Assembly: GCA_037127255.1 (NCBI GenBank) | Contig: JBANSL010000017.1 | Coordinates: 73,439,357-73,503,356 of the forward strand | Reading direction: 5' to 3' | DNA: 64,000 nt | Origin: Persicaria tinctoria | Taxonomy: Eukaryota > Streptophyta > Magnoliopsida > Caryophyllales > Polygonaceae | In this document: positions 11,732 to 23,689 of the stretch, one piece after another | How positions within the stretch are numbered: the first letter of the stretch is position 1 | Layout of the letters: every line of letters begins with the position of its first letter | Translations under genes and position numbers: made by a program | Notes under the pieces: generated by a model | What the model was told of the DNA's origin: nothing | Databases searched by the model: none | Seen by the model: the letters and a program-made list of their open reading frames with translations, nothing else

Positions 11732-12458
11732 ATGAGAGCCTCTAAAAAAACACATGAAGACGAGCCGCGACAAAGTCAGGCAATTCGAACAGAGAAAATA
11801 AGAAATATCATATGGAGCAAACCACCTAAAAGAATATGCAAAATTAATTTTAACGGATTCAAACTGGTCTCTAGCAAGGTTCTTGTAGGTTTTATTACCA
11901 GAGACTATCTAGGATCACAATCATGATGGCATCAATAATGGGGGCGGTGGTCTACACGCTTTAACCTCAAGGCATTGGGGCTCTCAGATGTGGTGTCATG
12001 AAGACGAGCCGCGACAAAGTCAGGTAATTCGAACAGAGAAAATAAGAAATATCAGATGGAGCAAACCACCTGAAAGAACATGCAAAATTAATTTTAATGG
12101 ATCCAATTAAACTGGCCTCTAGCAAGGTTCTTGTAGGTTTTATTACAAGAAACTATCTAGGATCGGTGATTGTGAGGGAATCAATAATGGGGGCGGTGGT
12201 GTACATGCTTTAACCACAAGACATTGGCTCTCAGACTTGGTCTCATGAAGGGCGAAGAATTCGGAATCACCAACATCATCATCGAAGGTGAGATAGCCAT
12301 CAACATCAGGTCATTAACTGTATCCGAAGAAAGTGGAAATGCCCTTGGCGCATTGAGATGCTCATTTCCGATTCCCTTCTCCTCATCCAAGGCTTTGAAG
12401 AAGTCCATTTCTAGCACGCTTTCCAAGAAATCAACCTAATCGTTGATAAGATCACGAG
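11732..12458 (+). pseudogene. RNase H-like domain remnant with a direct duplication, interrupted by an hAT element
   Basis: IIWSKPPKRICKINFNGFK matches the start of the plant RNase H-like domain. About 200 bp (roughly 11757-11960) is repeated, slightly diverged, at 12000-12240. The second copy continues into ALRLGLMKGEEFGITNIIIE, the helix and strand with the catalytic Glu. After the hAT insertion (12459-13188) the sequence resumes at 13189 and can encode ISLHDALQTLLDNFTLRVFP, the expected end of the domain. A dead LINE or domesticated-domain relic. Confidence 0.6.
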
Positions 12459-13188
12459 CAGGGCCGGCCTTGGGCATAGGCCAAATAGGCCGTCGCCTCG
12501 AGCCCCCGATCCGGTAAGGGCCCCGTAAAAAATATGTATAATGTATATAATTAAGGTAATATGTATATAAATATTTTGTATCATGTATAAGTAAAAAAAA
12601 ACTCATTAATGTTAGGATATAAACAAAACACGTACATTTGTCACATAGCTTGTTAACTTGTTTAATCTTTAATCTAAGTGAATAAACGACAGATATATAG
12701 TCCAAGATAACCTTATCTTAATTTTGATTTTACAAATATTACAAGGTGATTTTTTAGTAAAAAAAAAGATTTTATTTATAATTTTGTATGGCCAATTTTG
12801 ATATTGCTACATGTTATGTTTAACTTTAATTACTATCGACAAACGAAGACATTATAAAAAAAAATACTTTTCAAACTTTATTTATCACTAGTAAAGTCTC
12901 TCATTCTTTTTGTACCACTAATAGGGAAATCTATTAACCTCAAGTAAATAAGTATAATTTATAAAATCATTGTTTTGAATCGTATAATGACAATGTATAA
13001 CATTAGATGTATACTATAAATCATTAATTAGTGATGAAAATAGAACTCAAGTTTACTAGTGTTAAATTAAGTTTAAAATTTATACTTTAAAATAATTTAT
13101 TTAAAAATATAATTTGTGAGTAAATTTATAGTAAAGGGCCCTATTATTTCCCCCGTCTATAGCCCTAAAAACGTCAGGGCCGGCCCTG
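12459..13188. mobile_element. Non-autonomous hAT element, 730 bp
   Basis: The termini are CAGGGCCGGCCTTGGG and, at the other end, CAGGGCCGGCCCTG (itself palindromic). An exact 8-bp duplication ATCACGAG flanks it (12451-12458 and 13189-13196). Eight-base duplications and CAGGG ends identify the hAT superfamily. The interior is AT-rich with no transposase. It splits the RNase H-like relic. Confidence 0.9.
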
Positions 13189-13260
13189 ATCACGAGTATA
13201 TCTCTCCACGATGCCCTCCAAACTCTACTCGACAACTTTACGTTGCGAGTCTTCCCATAA

Positions 13261-13528
13261 ATTAACTTTATATAAAATTTTAGAAAACATTTTAATTGGT
13301 AAGAAAAGGAAAATACAAAAGATTTGATATCATGTGATAAATATGAGGTTTGATGGTGAAAAAAGTAAAGAGTGATCTATATACATATATTAAAATCGAT
13401 GTAGTGTAAGGTTTGTAAATGCTTTTGGAAAAATTTCTCTTGTAAAAACATTATTAAAATTATATTTAGTCCTAATTCATGGAAAACCACACAAACCAAA
13501 ATCTATATCTAACTAGCAAGTACTATTT

Positions 13529-13599
<71 letters not shown>

Positions 13600-13775
13600 C
13601 TTATGCAAAAAATTGGCCATATATAATTTGGGTGAGCAAAATTGGACATATATAACAAACCGAATAATTTATTTGGTCGTGACTCGTGAACTAAATGCAC
13701 ATGTCTAAAACAACATATGATCGACAGCACCATGAACGTATAACACTTTAGCCGCCACCAGACGACATCAGAGAT
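13261..13775. other. AT-rich spacer with a (TAA)n microsatellite at 13532-13599
   Basis: About 22 ATA/TAA units. Poly-Leu or poly-Tyr reading frames over it are artefacts. Otherwise no feature. Confidence 0.7.
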
Positions 13776-13836
13776 GACATTATATATAATGTCTTTTACG
13801 TAAAAATAATTAAATTGGACATTATATAATGTCCAA
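13776..13836. repeat. Pair of perfect palindromes sharing a core
   Basis: GACATTATATATAATGTC (13776-13793) and a 22-bp palindrome at 13815-13836 centred on ACATTATATAATGT. They share the GACATTATA arm and are 21 bp apart. Function unknown. Confidence 0.85.
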
Positions 13837-14751
13837 TTTTCATAATGGAGCCAGAAATTAGTACTACAAACAGAAAAGGCACTACTTGACTAGTTGCACG
13901 CAAAATCTTAATAAAAATTTGTTAATATGTTTTTTTGTTTTGTTTTTTTTTTTGATAAGGAAATGATTCGAGGGTCGGATAGACCCGACGTCTCGAGAGG
14001 CCGATAAAGTCGGCAGACGACGAACAATCTAAACATACAACAAAATAAATAGGAAAAAAGGTGCAGAACAAAAGATGGAAAGCACACAAATGCAATTGAA
14101 TAGGCGAACCTAACCCATATAAACTGGGGACAACATAGACTAAGAGCCGACGCCAAACACTGCCAAGCAGTGACACCGCTGGCCAGTGATACATCAGGAG
14201 CCCCTGTGGACAGATCGTGAAGACAATCCTCCAAGGAAATTTCCGTAAAGCGGAGTCGCCTCGATACACACCGCCTCGACCCTAGCCAGACCCGACACCG
14301 GACGCCAGAGCCCGAGCTCAGAAAAGGAACGCCAAGAACAACCAGACTCACGGCCGAGAACCACCCAAAGCACCAAGAAACCCTTTCGGGGTTTTATTGA
14401 AGCCCATTCGGGATTTGATCAAGCCATTTCGGGATTTAATTTCACCGTTATCGGGCGGTTTCCGCAAAGAATGAATCAAAATATATAAATCCAACCAAAT
14501 AATGAAATCAGATATATATCTAAAAATCCATTCCAGTTTTTTATTTTTTAATTATTATTTTAATTCCACCATCCCCAAAAGGGGCAAATGTGGAGGGAGC
14601 AAACAATAGTACGCAGGAGGGCGATACTGAAGGAGCCCCAAATCATGCCCGGAAGAGAGGCGGCCGCGTCGACACCGGAGAGGACAACCGGACAAACGCC
14701 GACATCCAGACACCTGTCGACACACACCACATCCCAACAACCGGAGGACGA

Positions 14752-15999
14752 TGATAGAGCATATTTAGTAGTGCATAATAGATTGCATTTAACATAATTT
14801 AGGTGTGAATATTGCATTTATTTAGTTGAATTTGCATTATCACTTGTTGAGTTAGAAGAGGCGGAATCTACATGATTTTATGTTTTATTTCAGGAAAAGT
14901 AGATTGGAGGTGAAATGATATTGAAAAGAGCGGAAACAAGTTAAAGAAGTACTTAGGAGCTGCTGGAGACGAAGAGGAAGCAGCTCGGAAGAATCGCAGG
15001 CCGCCCCGCGACATTGCAGGCCGCCCCGCGGCTCGAAGGAAGAAAGGGAGAAGTTCGCTGATCGCCGGCCGCCCCGCGGCCTGGCCTGGCCGCCCCGCGA
15101 CCCGTGCAGTAGCTGAACATCGGAAGCGGATTCTACTTAGGGTTTTTGTTATGTTGTTTTGGGCCGACTTTCTCTAGACTATTTAAGGCTTTTCTAGTTA
15201 TTCTTTCATGCACCTTATGCACATTATTCCATTGTTGAGAGCACCGTTGAGCATGAGCAACTAAACTCTCAAGGTTTCGCCTACAGTTTGGATCTTTGAT
15301 TGTTGAATTGTGAGTTTCTTAATCTAGTTTTTATTCCTATTGCATTGTTTTGACTTCTTTGTGCTTAATTGCTTGAATGTGTTTTATTCTCTCTGGCCTG
15401 ATCAACTAGTTAGAGTAGATTCATTCAATTGCTAGGGTTTTGCAGATTCCTCGTAGCGAACCTTAACCCAAGTGGCAATCATATCCCTTTAGGACTCGTA
15501 GGACTAATTGGATGTGTAGGAAGTTGAATACATGTTGAATATCGACTCGTAGCTTGATGTTATGTGTACCTTGGTTAATTCATAATCTTAATGCTATCTC
15601 TAGGTTGAATCTTAACCGTGTTAGGGTTATTTAGAGATAAGGGTTGCTAGGACTCGTAGGACTAGTAATTTACCTAAGATCTGGACAAGGACATTGATAG
15701 GAAAAGACAAGAACTAGAGGCTGAAACAAGGATCGAATTCTTCAATCGAAGTGATAAATTGTAGGTGAACCTATTTCTCTCCACTGAATTCTACAATCTA
15801 TTTACTTTGTTTGCTTACTTCCGCTTTGATAAAAGGCAGATCTTTTCACACCAAAAACCCCCCATCTTCTTACTAGCGATTAGAATTGATACTTGAATTG
15901 AATAGTTTTCCCTGTGGATCGATCTCTTGCTTACACACTATACTAGTTGTGAGTTTGAGTATTCTTTGGCAAGAACAACGACAGGTTTTCCTCTTGTCA
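14752..15999. mobile_element. Solo LTR (gypsy type), 1,248 bp
   Basis: Begins TGATAGAGCATATTTAG and ends CCTCTTGTCA, with the exact 5-bp duplication GACGA on both sides (14747-14751 and 16000-16004). No internal region remains, so the element was lost by LTR-LTR recombination. It contains four copies of GGCCGCCCCGCG at 14999-15099 and the phrase TTTTCCCTGTGGATCGAT near its end, as in Ty3 LTRs of the Tat/Athila kind (inferred). Confidence 0.85.
14999..15099. repeat. Four GGCCGCCCCGCG motifs inside the solo LTR
   Basis: Exact 12-base copies at 14999, 15019, 15067 and 15088. They form a GC-rich island in an otherwise AT-rich LTR and could be CpG-methylation or factor-binding sites. Confidence 0.85.
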
Positions 16000-16391
16000 G
16001 ACGACCAGGAGGCAACGCCAAGCGAAGATTGGCAGCGGCGGCATCCAGTCGATCACCGGGGGGAAAATCAACACCCCAACCGACCGAATCGGAGGAAGGG
16101 TGGCCCGAAACGTCCGAAGATCAAGCCGATTGGGTTATGGAAAGGGGGAAATTTAAACCTAGGGTCTGCACGGGGAGCCCTGCGGAAAAACACACAGGCT
16201 CCTAGGGGTGACGAAGGGGGAAAGTGAGCAAGGAGTCCAGACAACACGGTTGACGGTGGTAGACTGAGAAGAGGTGGCGGTGGGTAAGCGGGGTGGAGGG
16301 ATTAACGAGATTTCTGGGTTAGGGTTTTTAGAGAGAGGCAAGAGCCTCTCTCTGGAGTACTTCTCATGTATATAATGTTGTTAATATGTTT

Positions 16392-18243
16392 TGAATCTGT
16401 TGTTGATTGATCAACACTAGGAGTTTTAAAGGACGGAGCCTTTTGATAAGTGTAGGGGACAACGTCCCATAGATCGGTGGTCTCGTTGACTGGTCATTGA
16501 GTCAGGGGACCACGCACCCCAAGCAGGAGCTAGCTAGGAAGGCAGCGGATGGGCATAATGCCATCTTGTAAAAATAGTATTTTATGTTTTATATTAGCGG
16601 ACTTATTGTGATCTGTTTTGGATTAATGATCCATATAGTCTGATCATGATTAGGGATTCATGAGTATATTTATATATATACTCATGGCACACCACAATTT
16701 TGTAATCAGATATATTCTTTACCTTCATAATAAATAATTCTATTTCTCTGCCCATGAACGTAGGTAACACACCGTTATCGAACAACGTAAATCTGTATCT
16801 TTATTTTCTATTTATCATTCGTTACAACAAAATTAATACTACAAAATTCCATAATATAATATAATGATAATATAATTATATTAATTACTACCATTTACCT
16901 GCGCATATCTTAAAATTGATGTTGGAGTAAAATAATTAAATTGTGGAGAAATGAAAATCTCTTGGGGGGTACTTACCTCATTATTCCATTAATATCGTAA
17001 TTTAGTTTTTCAATAATAATAATATTACGTTTTTTATATCCTATGTCCTAGCATAGAATAATTAAGATTCCAATTTTAGAAAAAATATATCTTAATTCAA
17101 ATATATTAGCCAAATTTTAAATAAGATTTATGAGGTCGTTTATTTTTGATAGGATATCTTTTTCAATTTAAGATCTTATCCTATGCTCTTAGAGAAAAAG
17201 ATATAAATATTACAATACTAATTATTAATTTGTGGCTTAAAATACTAAAATATATAATCTATTTATAGAATTAAGTAACTCAAAGAAAGATTCTATTTTG
17301 CATATCCATGGCATCAAATATCAATTAGTAACATAGCTTAATTAATAGTTTGAATTGTTGATTAAGGACAACAAACTGAAAATTACTTCTCCTCACCAAA
17401 AAAGACAAAGGTGTGCGCCACTATTTGAATATATATGTGACTTTGTTTTGTTCATCGATCACTCTCATCTTTGATTTTATAGTCAATTAGTTGAATTAAG
17501 AGTTTTGGGCCATTATTATAGCTGGGTTCTCACAACAATTAGTTAGAAATTCCACTTAATTATTAGTATTATTTATTTCCAAATTTCTGAAATGTTTTCG
17601 TCACTAATTAAATACGTATAGTGCTCGCGATTGAGACTGATTTAGGGCTGCCCCAGGGTGTGGCGGCGACGGAGTTTCGTGGTATTTTAAAAAAATAAAA
17701 AATAAAAAAATGTCATATTTATTCATTATGTTACACATATATTTTAAATAATTCTTCTAATTTTTCATTTTTGGTTATATTTTTCTTTTAATATTTTCAT
17801 AAGATTATTCATGAGGTTACCCATACATTTCTAATTTTTACTTCTATGGAATTTTTTTACTATCAATGTCATATTTAAACCACAATTTATGAGTTTTTTT
17901 TTTGTCATACTTTTCAATCCTATCAGTTTTTTTTTCATTTAGCAATGACAAATTCTTTAAAAAATTTATAATTTTCTTTCAATATTTAAAAAAAAATCGT
18001 AATCCTGCTACACATATATATAAATTATTAAATTATTGTATAAATTTTTGTAATAAAATATCATATTTATACCATAATTTATGTTTTGTTTTCAATATAT
18101 TTTTTAAAAATTTCTTTACTATATATACCGAGAAGAAAAAAAATTTCCCGACCAAAAATTCTGCCCCCCAGCAAATCCTACGGCCGTCATACCAGCTGAC
18201 TAAGAACGGATCTATATTTAGCTCATTTTACCAGTAATATATA
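16392..18243. other. AT-rich non-coding DNA
   Basis: A moderately GC-rich patch at 16420-16560 and a GGCTGCCCCAGGGTGTGG patch at 17646 look like eroded transposon ends. No gene is recognised. Confidence 0.45.
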
Positions 18244-18434
18244 CTTCCTCTATTAATTAAAACTTATCGTTTACTATTCATGCACTCTTTTTTACAATGA
18301 TAAAAACTTTATAAAATATTAACTTTTTTTTTACATTTGTTTTTATAAATCCATACTTAATAGTAGTAAGTATGAAATTATTTAAAAAAGCATGCGTGAA
18401 TAGTAACACGTCAAGTTTTAATTAATGGAGAGAG
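18244..18434. mobile_element. Stowaway MITE (Tc1/mariner)
   Basis: Left end CTTCCTCTATTAATTAAAAC, right end the mirrored GTTTTAATTAATGGAGAGAG, flanked by TA on both sides (18242-18243 and 18435-18436). 191 bp, AT-rich, no coding. Confidence 0.85.
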
Positions 18435-18474
18435 TATAATATATGTGTATTTATATACATGTTACTCAGTTGAC

Positions 18475-18550
18475 ACAGGTGGTAGAAGGTAGGAGGGGAT
18501 CGGGTAGAAGAGGTCAGGTTCGAATTCCCCACTACCAACCGTCACTTCAA
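18475..18550 (+). mobile_element. tRNA-like or SINE-like fragment
   Basis: GGTTCGAATTCCCC at about 18523 is a good pol III B box. A weak A box (CAGGTGGTAGAAGG) lies about 45 bases upstream. There is no clear cloverleaf, so a SINE head is more likely than a tRNA gene. Confidence 0.4.
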
Positions 18551-18869
18551 CAAAAAGGATATTTGATAATTAAATATTTTTTTCCATTTTCATGGATCTT
18601 TAATAAGTAATTAACTCTATTATTGCTAATTTAAATATAAATAAAAAAAATCATCCATATTTTTTCACTCAGTAGATATATATAGTGACAAACAGGGAAA
18701 ACAAATAAAATTATGTGCAAATCCAGCATATCCAAGATTGTAATCCTGGTTCTGTGCATGACTTCGGCCAAAATGAACTAATTATATTATGTACTATTTA
18801 ATTTTCTATATGTATTCACTTTAAATGCAGATTGAACATTTGAAATTATTTAATCTTTCATATGGAGTA

Positions 18870-19624
18870 CAGGGCCGTCCAATGAATTTTAGGGGCCCCT
18901 TTCAATATTACCTTAATTTTAAAATATTTGATATTTTGTTCGACTTGCTAATTATTAAAAAAATATTTTATGTGTAATTTTTAACTTATTAAAAAAATTG
19001 TCAACTTGTTAAGCATAAACTATTCTGATACGAATAGAGTACTAGTTACATTTGCTAATCTTTCAAAAACATATAGCATGCAAATTAGTGTAAAATGTAA
19101 TAAATTTAATATGAGACTTCTTCCTATTAGATTTTAAGTCATATATTTTAACTCTTTAATTGTGCATCAATACATATATATGTGTTATAGTATTTTCAAA
19201 TTAAAAACTCATTTATTGTGTGAAGTTATAATTGACAAATAAAATTTTGAATATATATGGGAAATCTTAAAATATCATAAATTATACTCCAATAAAAGAG
19301 TTTGTATTAAAATAACAAATAAAAATAGTTAATAAGGAGGTCTCATACTAAAATAGTTTTTCCTTTTATGGTAATTAGAAAATGTTTAAATGGCTTAAAA
19401 AAATAGATGAGAAAAAAAAATTGCTAAAGCTGCCTATAGAGGAGAGTCGAACCCCCAACCTAATGGAATTTAGTTGGGTCAAAAACCATTGGGCCAAAGT
19501 AACTTTGTGATACAAAAGAGACAAAAAAAATATAAGTACTAGTAATAAATTATAAAATGGGGCCCTAACAAATTTAGGGGCCCTGTTCCATTGGGCTCTT
19601 TGAATATGCCAATGGACGGGCATG
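18870..19624. mobile_element. Non-autonomous hAT element, 755 bp
   Basis: CAGGGCCGTCCA at the left end and TGGACGGGCATG at the right end are near-mirror termini. The 8-bp duplication ATGGAGTA is exact (18862-18869 and 19625-19632). The interior is AT-rich and holds a reverse tRNA-like segment (19434-19508, B box GGTTCGACTC on the minus strand), probably a nested SINE head. Confidence 0.88.
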
Positions 19625-20336
19625 ATGGAGTATTATGTACTATTTGTGGATGAATTGGTGATGTTACTATTTTTCGTATTGAAGACTATAAATTTACAAG
19701 TGTACAATTTCGCCACACCTTTCAGAGACTCCTGCGGGCATGTGGTCGTCACCGGATTGGTCACATTTCTGTACTGATTATTTCCAAAAACAATTGACAA
19801 GTAGTTTATAATTTTCAATATATATATAAAATAAAAATGATGCTTAAAGTGAAAATGAGCCTAATTTTAAATAAAAACATTTCTACTGGGCCTAATTTTA
19901 AAAATCGGGTCAAGCTCAACAAACAAAACATTTCTACTCTCTTTTTTAATTTGGTAAATAACTAAATAAGGAGTGGTCATCCGAAGTTCCAATCAGAGAC
20001 CTTTGATACTACCCGCAAACTGTGCACCCGCCCACGGATAATTAATTACCTTTCTCTGAGATTATATGTTACTAGCTTGTCAACTTAATTAACGGTCACC
20101 ACTAAAATTATTGGAGTTACATGGATGGATCAAGTCGATGACGTTGCTTCTAAACTACTTACTCCGTATTTGCATATTGATTCATTGGCCTGAAGTAGTG
20201 AAGTGGGCTCCGCCTTCAACCGCCACCTTGCCACCACCGAAGCCGCCAACGATCGCCACCAACAGGCTCGTCACACCACCACGGTCTCGTATCTACCTCC
20301 ACCTTGCGCCGCCGTGCCCTAGGCTGCCACCGGGAG
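19625..20336. other. Intergenic DNA with a GC-rich patch before the copia LTR
   Basis: 20195-20336 is proline- and threonine-coding on the plus strand in several frames (CACC-rich). It could be a gene remnant but matches nothing I recognise. Confidence 0.4.
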
Positions 20337-21329
20337 TGTAAAACCTATAGATCGATAAACGAGATAGGCAAATATGCGGAAGCGTATGAAATCGAGCAAG
20401 AGATAACAGATTTGATCGAAGCAAGCAACTCAAAGAACGAACACAAGCGATTTTACGTGGTTCGGCTATGCCTACATCCACGGGGCCTCAAGAGTTGGCC
20501 AAATCCACTAGATATGAGTTCGTACAGAGACAGATCAAGTAAGAGATACAAAACTCCTAGATCTAGACATGCATGAGATCAGAAACCAAGAGAGAAAGAA
20601 AATCCCCCTGAGTGGGAACCAGAGATCGAAGAGATCTTCGATCTCAAACCCTAGATCGCCTGGAGAAGGAGAGCTGATGCCCAGAGCTTGAAGCGCCGAC
20701 CACCAGAGAACCACCAGGGACACCGTCGGCCACCTTCTTCGCTTCCTCGCTCAGTGAATCTTCAGGCAAAGGGAGAGGAACACCAAACCCTAGAAAACCC
20801 TAGAAGAGAGAGCGTTTGTGTGGAAGATGAAGAGAGAGAGAGAGCTGAACAGTACGACGGCAGGAAAGCTCCAAAGAGAGCTTATATAGCTAGGTCACCA
20901 AAGGAGAGCGCCAGCCAAACCAAAACGCAGCGTCTCAACTTAGGGTTTCAGCTGGCAAAGGGCTCAAGCTCATGGGCTTCCTCAATCCAGTCCGGCAATC
21001 ATGGGCCCGTCTCAGCTAATGGGCTAAAGCCCAATAACGAGGTAAGCTCCTAACTCTTGGTGTATACATATTATACATATAGCTATATCATATGATACAA
21101 ATGTATTATCACACCATACTTTATACATATATATTCGTTAGAGGATCAAGCTATATATAGCTCAATGCGACTCAGTCGAATATACGATAAAGTATGCATC
21201 CATACATTGTATATATGTTACCTATATGTAATATGTATAATCATCATGTTCATACATGTTACAAGCATACACACAACAAGTAACATATAAAGGCATACAA
21301 GACATAGGAAATTAACACATATCATTACA
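20337..21329 (-). mobile_element. 3' LTR of a copia retrotransposon
   Basis: TGTAAAACCTATAG at the left and CATATCATTACA at the right give TG...CA ends over about 993 bp. On the minus strand it follows a purine-rich tract (ACAGGGGCAT at 21330-21342) downstream of the pol stop, as expected for a 3' LTR. No upstream LTR exists because the element is 5' truncated. Confidence 0.7.
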
Positions 21330-21432
21330 AATGCCCCTGTAATTTTCTAAGTCTTGCACTGGGCAGACTCAGCTTCATATCAAAGTGGATTCTTATGCCA
21401 GGTCCGTCCTCAGCCCACACTCACACAGCAAA

Positions 21433-22985
21433 TCAAGTGAGCTCCTCCAAATGGAGGAAGTTCCTGCAATACAAAAACTTCTCATAAGGAACTATTTTTG
21501 TACCAAAGTCTGCAGGATTATATCTACCATCAATTTTCTTAACATGAATCACATTATCTTCAACTTTTTCCCTTATAAAATGATATCTCACATCTATATG
21601 CTTAGTTCTTTCATGATACATGGGGTCACGACACAAGTAAAGAGCACTTTGGCTATCTATATGCAATACAGTAGTATAGTGCTTTTTCTCAATCTCTTTC
21701 AGAATACCCTGCAACCATATAGCCTCTTTACAGGCCTCAGTGGCTGCAATGTACTCTGCCTCAGTAGAGGATAATGCAACTATAGGTTGCTGCTGGGATT
21801 TCCAGGAAACACAATTACCTGCCCATGTATAGACATAGGAAGTAATAGATTTCCTGGTATCCTTGTTGCTAGCATAGTCAGCATCAACAAAACCATGTAA
21901 ATCATAAGATGAAGAATGTTCAGCATATAACAGGGATAAGTTCACAGATCCAAGCAAATATTTAAGCAGATATTTCATTGATAACCAATGCTTCTCAGCA
22001 GGTTCAGACATAAACCTACTAAGTGTGCTAATTGCAAATGCCAAGTCAGGTCTAGTACAAATCATGGAGTACATAACAGATCCAACAGCAGCATCATAAG
22101 GAATAGATTTCATTCTCTTAGACTCAACCATAGACATTTTCTCTTTAAGCTTAGTTAAGTCAAGATGAGGACCAAGAGGAATGTTATTCACTTTATCTCC
22201 AGTCATATGAAATCTATCTAGCACTTTCTGAACATAATCACATTGATGTAACCAAAGCTTCTTATGCTTTCTATCCCTAACAATGGACATGCCCAGAATT
22301 TTCTTAGCCATGCCTAAGTCCTTCATATCAAAGTGTTTTTGCAAGTTCTTCTTAATATCAAGGATGCAATCAGTAGACTTAGAGATAAGCAGAATATCAT
22401 CCACATATAGAAGAACATATAACACAGGACCAACATGCTTTAAACCTTTAAAGTACAAACATGTATCAAACTTACTTCTCTTAAAACCCAAGCTAAATCT
22501 CATACATCTATCAAACTTGATATTCCACTGACGTGGGGATTGTTTCAAGCCATATATAGATTTATTAAGCAAGCAGGCATAGTCAGGATGAACAGAATCA
22601 ATGAAGCCTTTAGGCTGTCTCATGTAAATAGTTTCATCCAAGTCACCATGAAGAAAAGCAGTTTTAACATCCATTTGTTCAAGTTCAAAGTCATAGACAG
22701 CAGTCATAGCAAGCAACAATCTAAGAGTCTTATACTTCACAACAGGAGCAAAGATCTCATTGTAATCCTCTCCTTCCCTTTGAGTAAAACCTTTAGCAAC
22801 CAACCTAGCTTTGTATCTAGGGGGGTCAGACTTAGAAATTCCCTCTTTGAGTTTAAAGATCCATTTACAATCAATCAATCTAGCATCAACAGGTTTGGGA
22901 ACCAAAGTCCAGGTTTTATTAACTCTCATAGAATCTATTTCTTCATGACAACAATTAAGGATCCAGATGTTGTCAGCAATGGAAC
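21433..22985 (-). pseudogene. Ty1-copia pol: reverse transcriptase and RNase H, 5' truncated
   Basis: One open frame of 498 codons (22929 to 21433) with the copia RVT_2 domain: WIFKLKEG, RYKARLVAKGFTQREGEDY, QMDVKTAFLHGDL and the YVDD active site in LLYVDDILL. It continues into the RNase H domain (HGFVDADYA, ALSSTEAEYIA, DSQSALYLC) and ends KHIDVRYHFIREKVE. Gag, protease and integrase are missing. Homology breaks at about 22960-22985, where a GC-rich unrelated block begins. The frame has no internal stops, so the truncation is recent or the source was active. Confidence 0.93.
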
Positions 22986-22986
22986 A

Positions 22987-23520
22987 TTAGGATTTAGGAA
23001 CAAAATTGAACAAAAACAACACAGACAGGGAAGCGGAAGAAGCGAGAGGAACAGACCTCCATGAGAGTGAGGAGGAGCCTCCTGGCAGTATTGCGAACAG
23101 GCTGCTTACCCTGGCGTCGCAGGATTTACGAGGAGGCGTCGTCAGATAGGCAAACGACAACCATAGCTCACCGGAATCGATATTTTCCGGCATCATTGGA
23201 AACTTCAATATGCTGTCAGCAATGGAGAAGACGAAGAGTAAGAGAAATCGCGGAGGCCGCGATTTTGACTCCCTCCCTGCGTGAGTCCTGGCGTTACGTA
23301 CGAGGCGGCGAAGGCGCATGATAACGCCGCAGATCGGCTCAGCCAGAGGCGGCGACGGAGGAAGTACGACGGAGGAAGGAGAGTGTTGCATTCGATGATG
23401 AGAAATTGAGGCCCCCCTAATTTGGATCTGAGAAAGGAGTTACAGAGTTACAGACGATGGAAAGGAAGGAGCACTGAGCGAGAGAGGCGAGGAGAAGCGC
23501 GCGGCTAGGTTTTGTATAGT
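22987..23520 (-). other. GC-rich gene-like block of unknown origin
   Basis: On the minus strand it has a pyrimidine-rich leader, an ATG at 23391 and an open frame of 134 codons (MQHSPSSVVLPPSPPLAEPI...). It resembles a plant 5' UTR plus first exon, but I recognise no family. The phrase GTCAGCAATGGA occurs both at the copia junction (about 22973) and inside the block (about 23214), a possible microhomology at the join. Confidence 0.4.
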
Positions 23521-23564
23521 TTTCTAATATTTACAAATACGTGTATAGTTTTCTAATTTGGTCA

Positions 23565-23591
23565 AAAATTTGCGCCTTCGGCGCAAATTTT
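23565..23591. repeat. Perfect 12-bp stem hairpin, GC core
   Basis: AAAATTTGCGCC, three bases TTC, then GGCGCAAATTTT. It can also be read with a C(TTCG)G-type loop. It stands in AT-rich DNA at the edge of the repeat block that follows. A factor-independent-terminator look has no meaning here, because this is a plant nuclear sequence. Confidence 0.85.
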
Positions 23592-23689
23592 CTCGATATA
23601 ATTTTCAAACTTTTAGATTAATTCGATTCTATTTTGAATTAAATAATGGCCGAGTAAATAAAATATCATTTAATGACATTCTCTTTGTA

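Larger units (their letters stand above)
13935..16376 (-). mobile_element. Non-autonomous LINE-like element, minus strand, split by a solo LTR
   Basis: TTGTTAATATGTTTT occurs at the poly(T) end (about 13919-13933) and again at the other end (about 16377-16391), a 15-bp target duplication. On the minus strand the element starts with repeated AGAGAGAGGC near 16340 and ends in the same double-stem tail as the 9-10 kb copy, then poly(A), read as poly(T) at 13946-13960. Without the inserted LTR it is about 1.2 kb. No reverse transcriptase is seen. The GC-rich interior has several overlapping open frames of no known family. Confidence 0.75.

Noticed and set aside
19434..19508. Functional tRNA on the minus strand
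   Set aside because: A and B boxes are recognisable but acceptor and anticodon stems do not pair well; it lies inside an hAT element.
21385..21774. Plus-strand frame of 129 codons
   Set aside because: Antisense shadow of the copia pol gene; as are the plus-strand frames at 22283-22531 and 22540-23064.
23565..23591. Bacterial-type terminator
   Set aside because: GC hairpin with T-run look, but the sequence is a plant nuclear genome.
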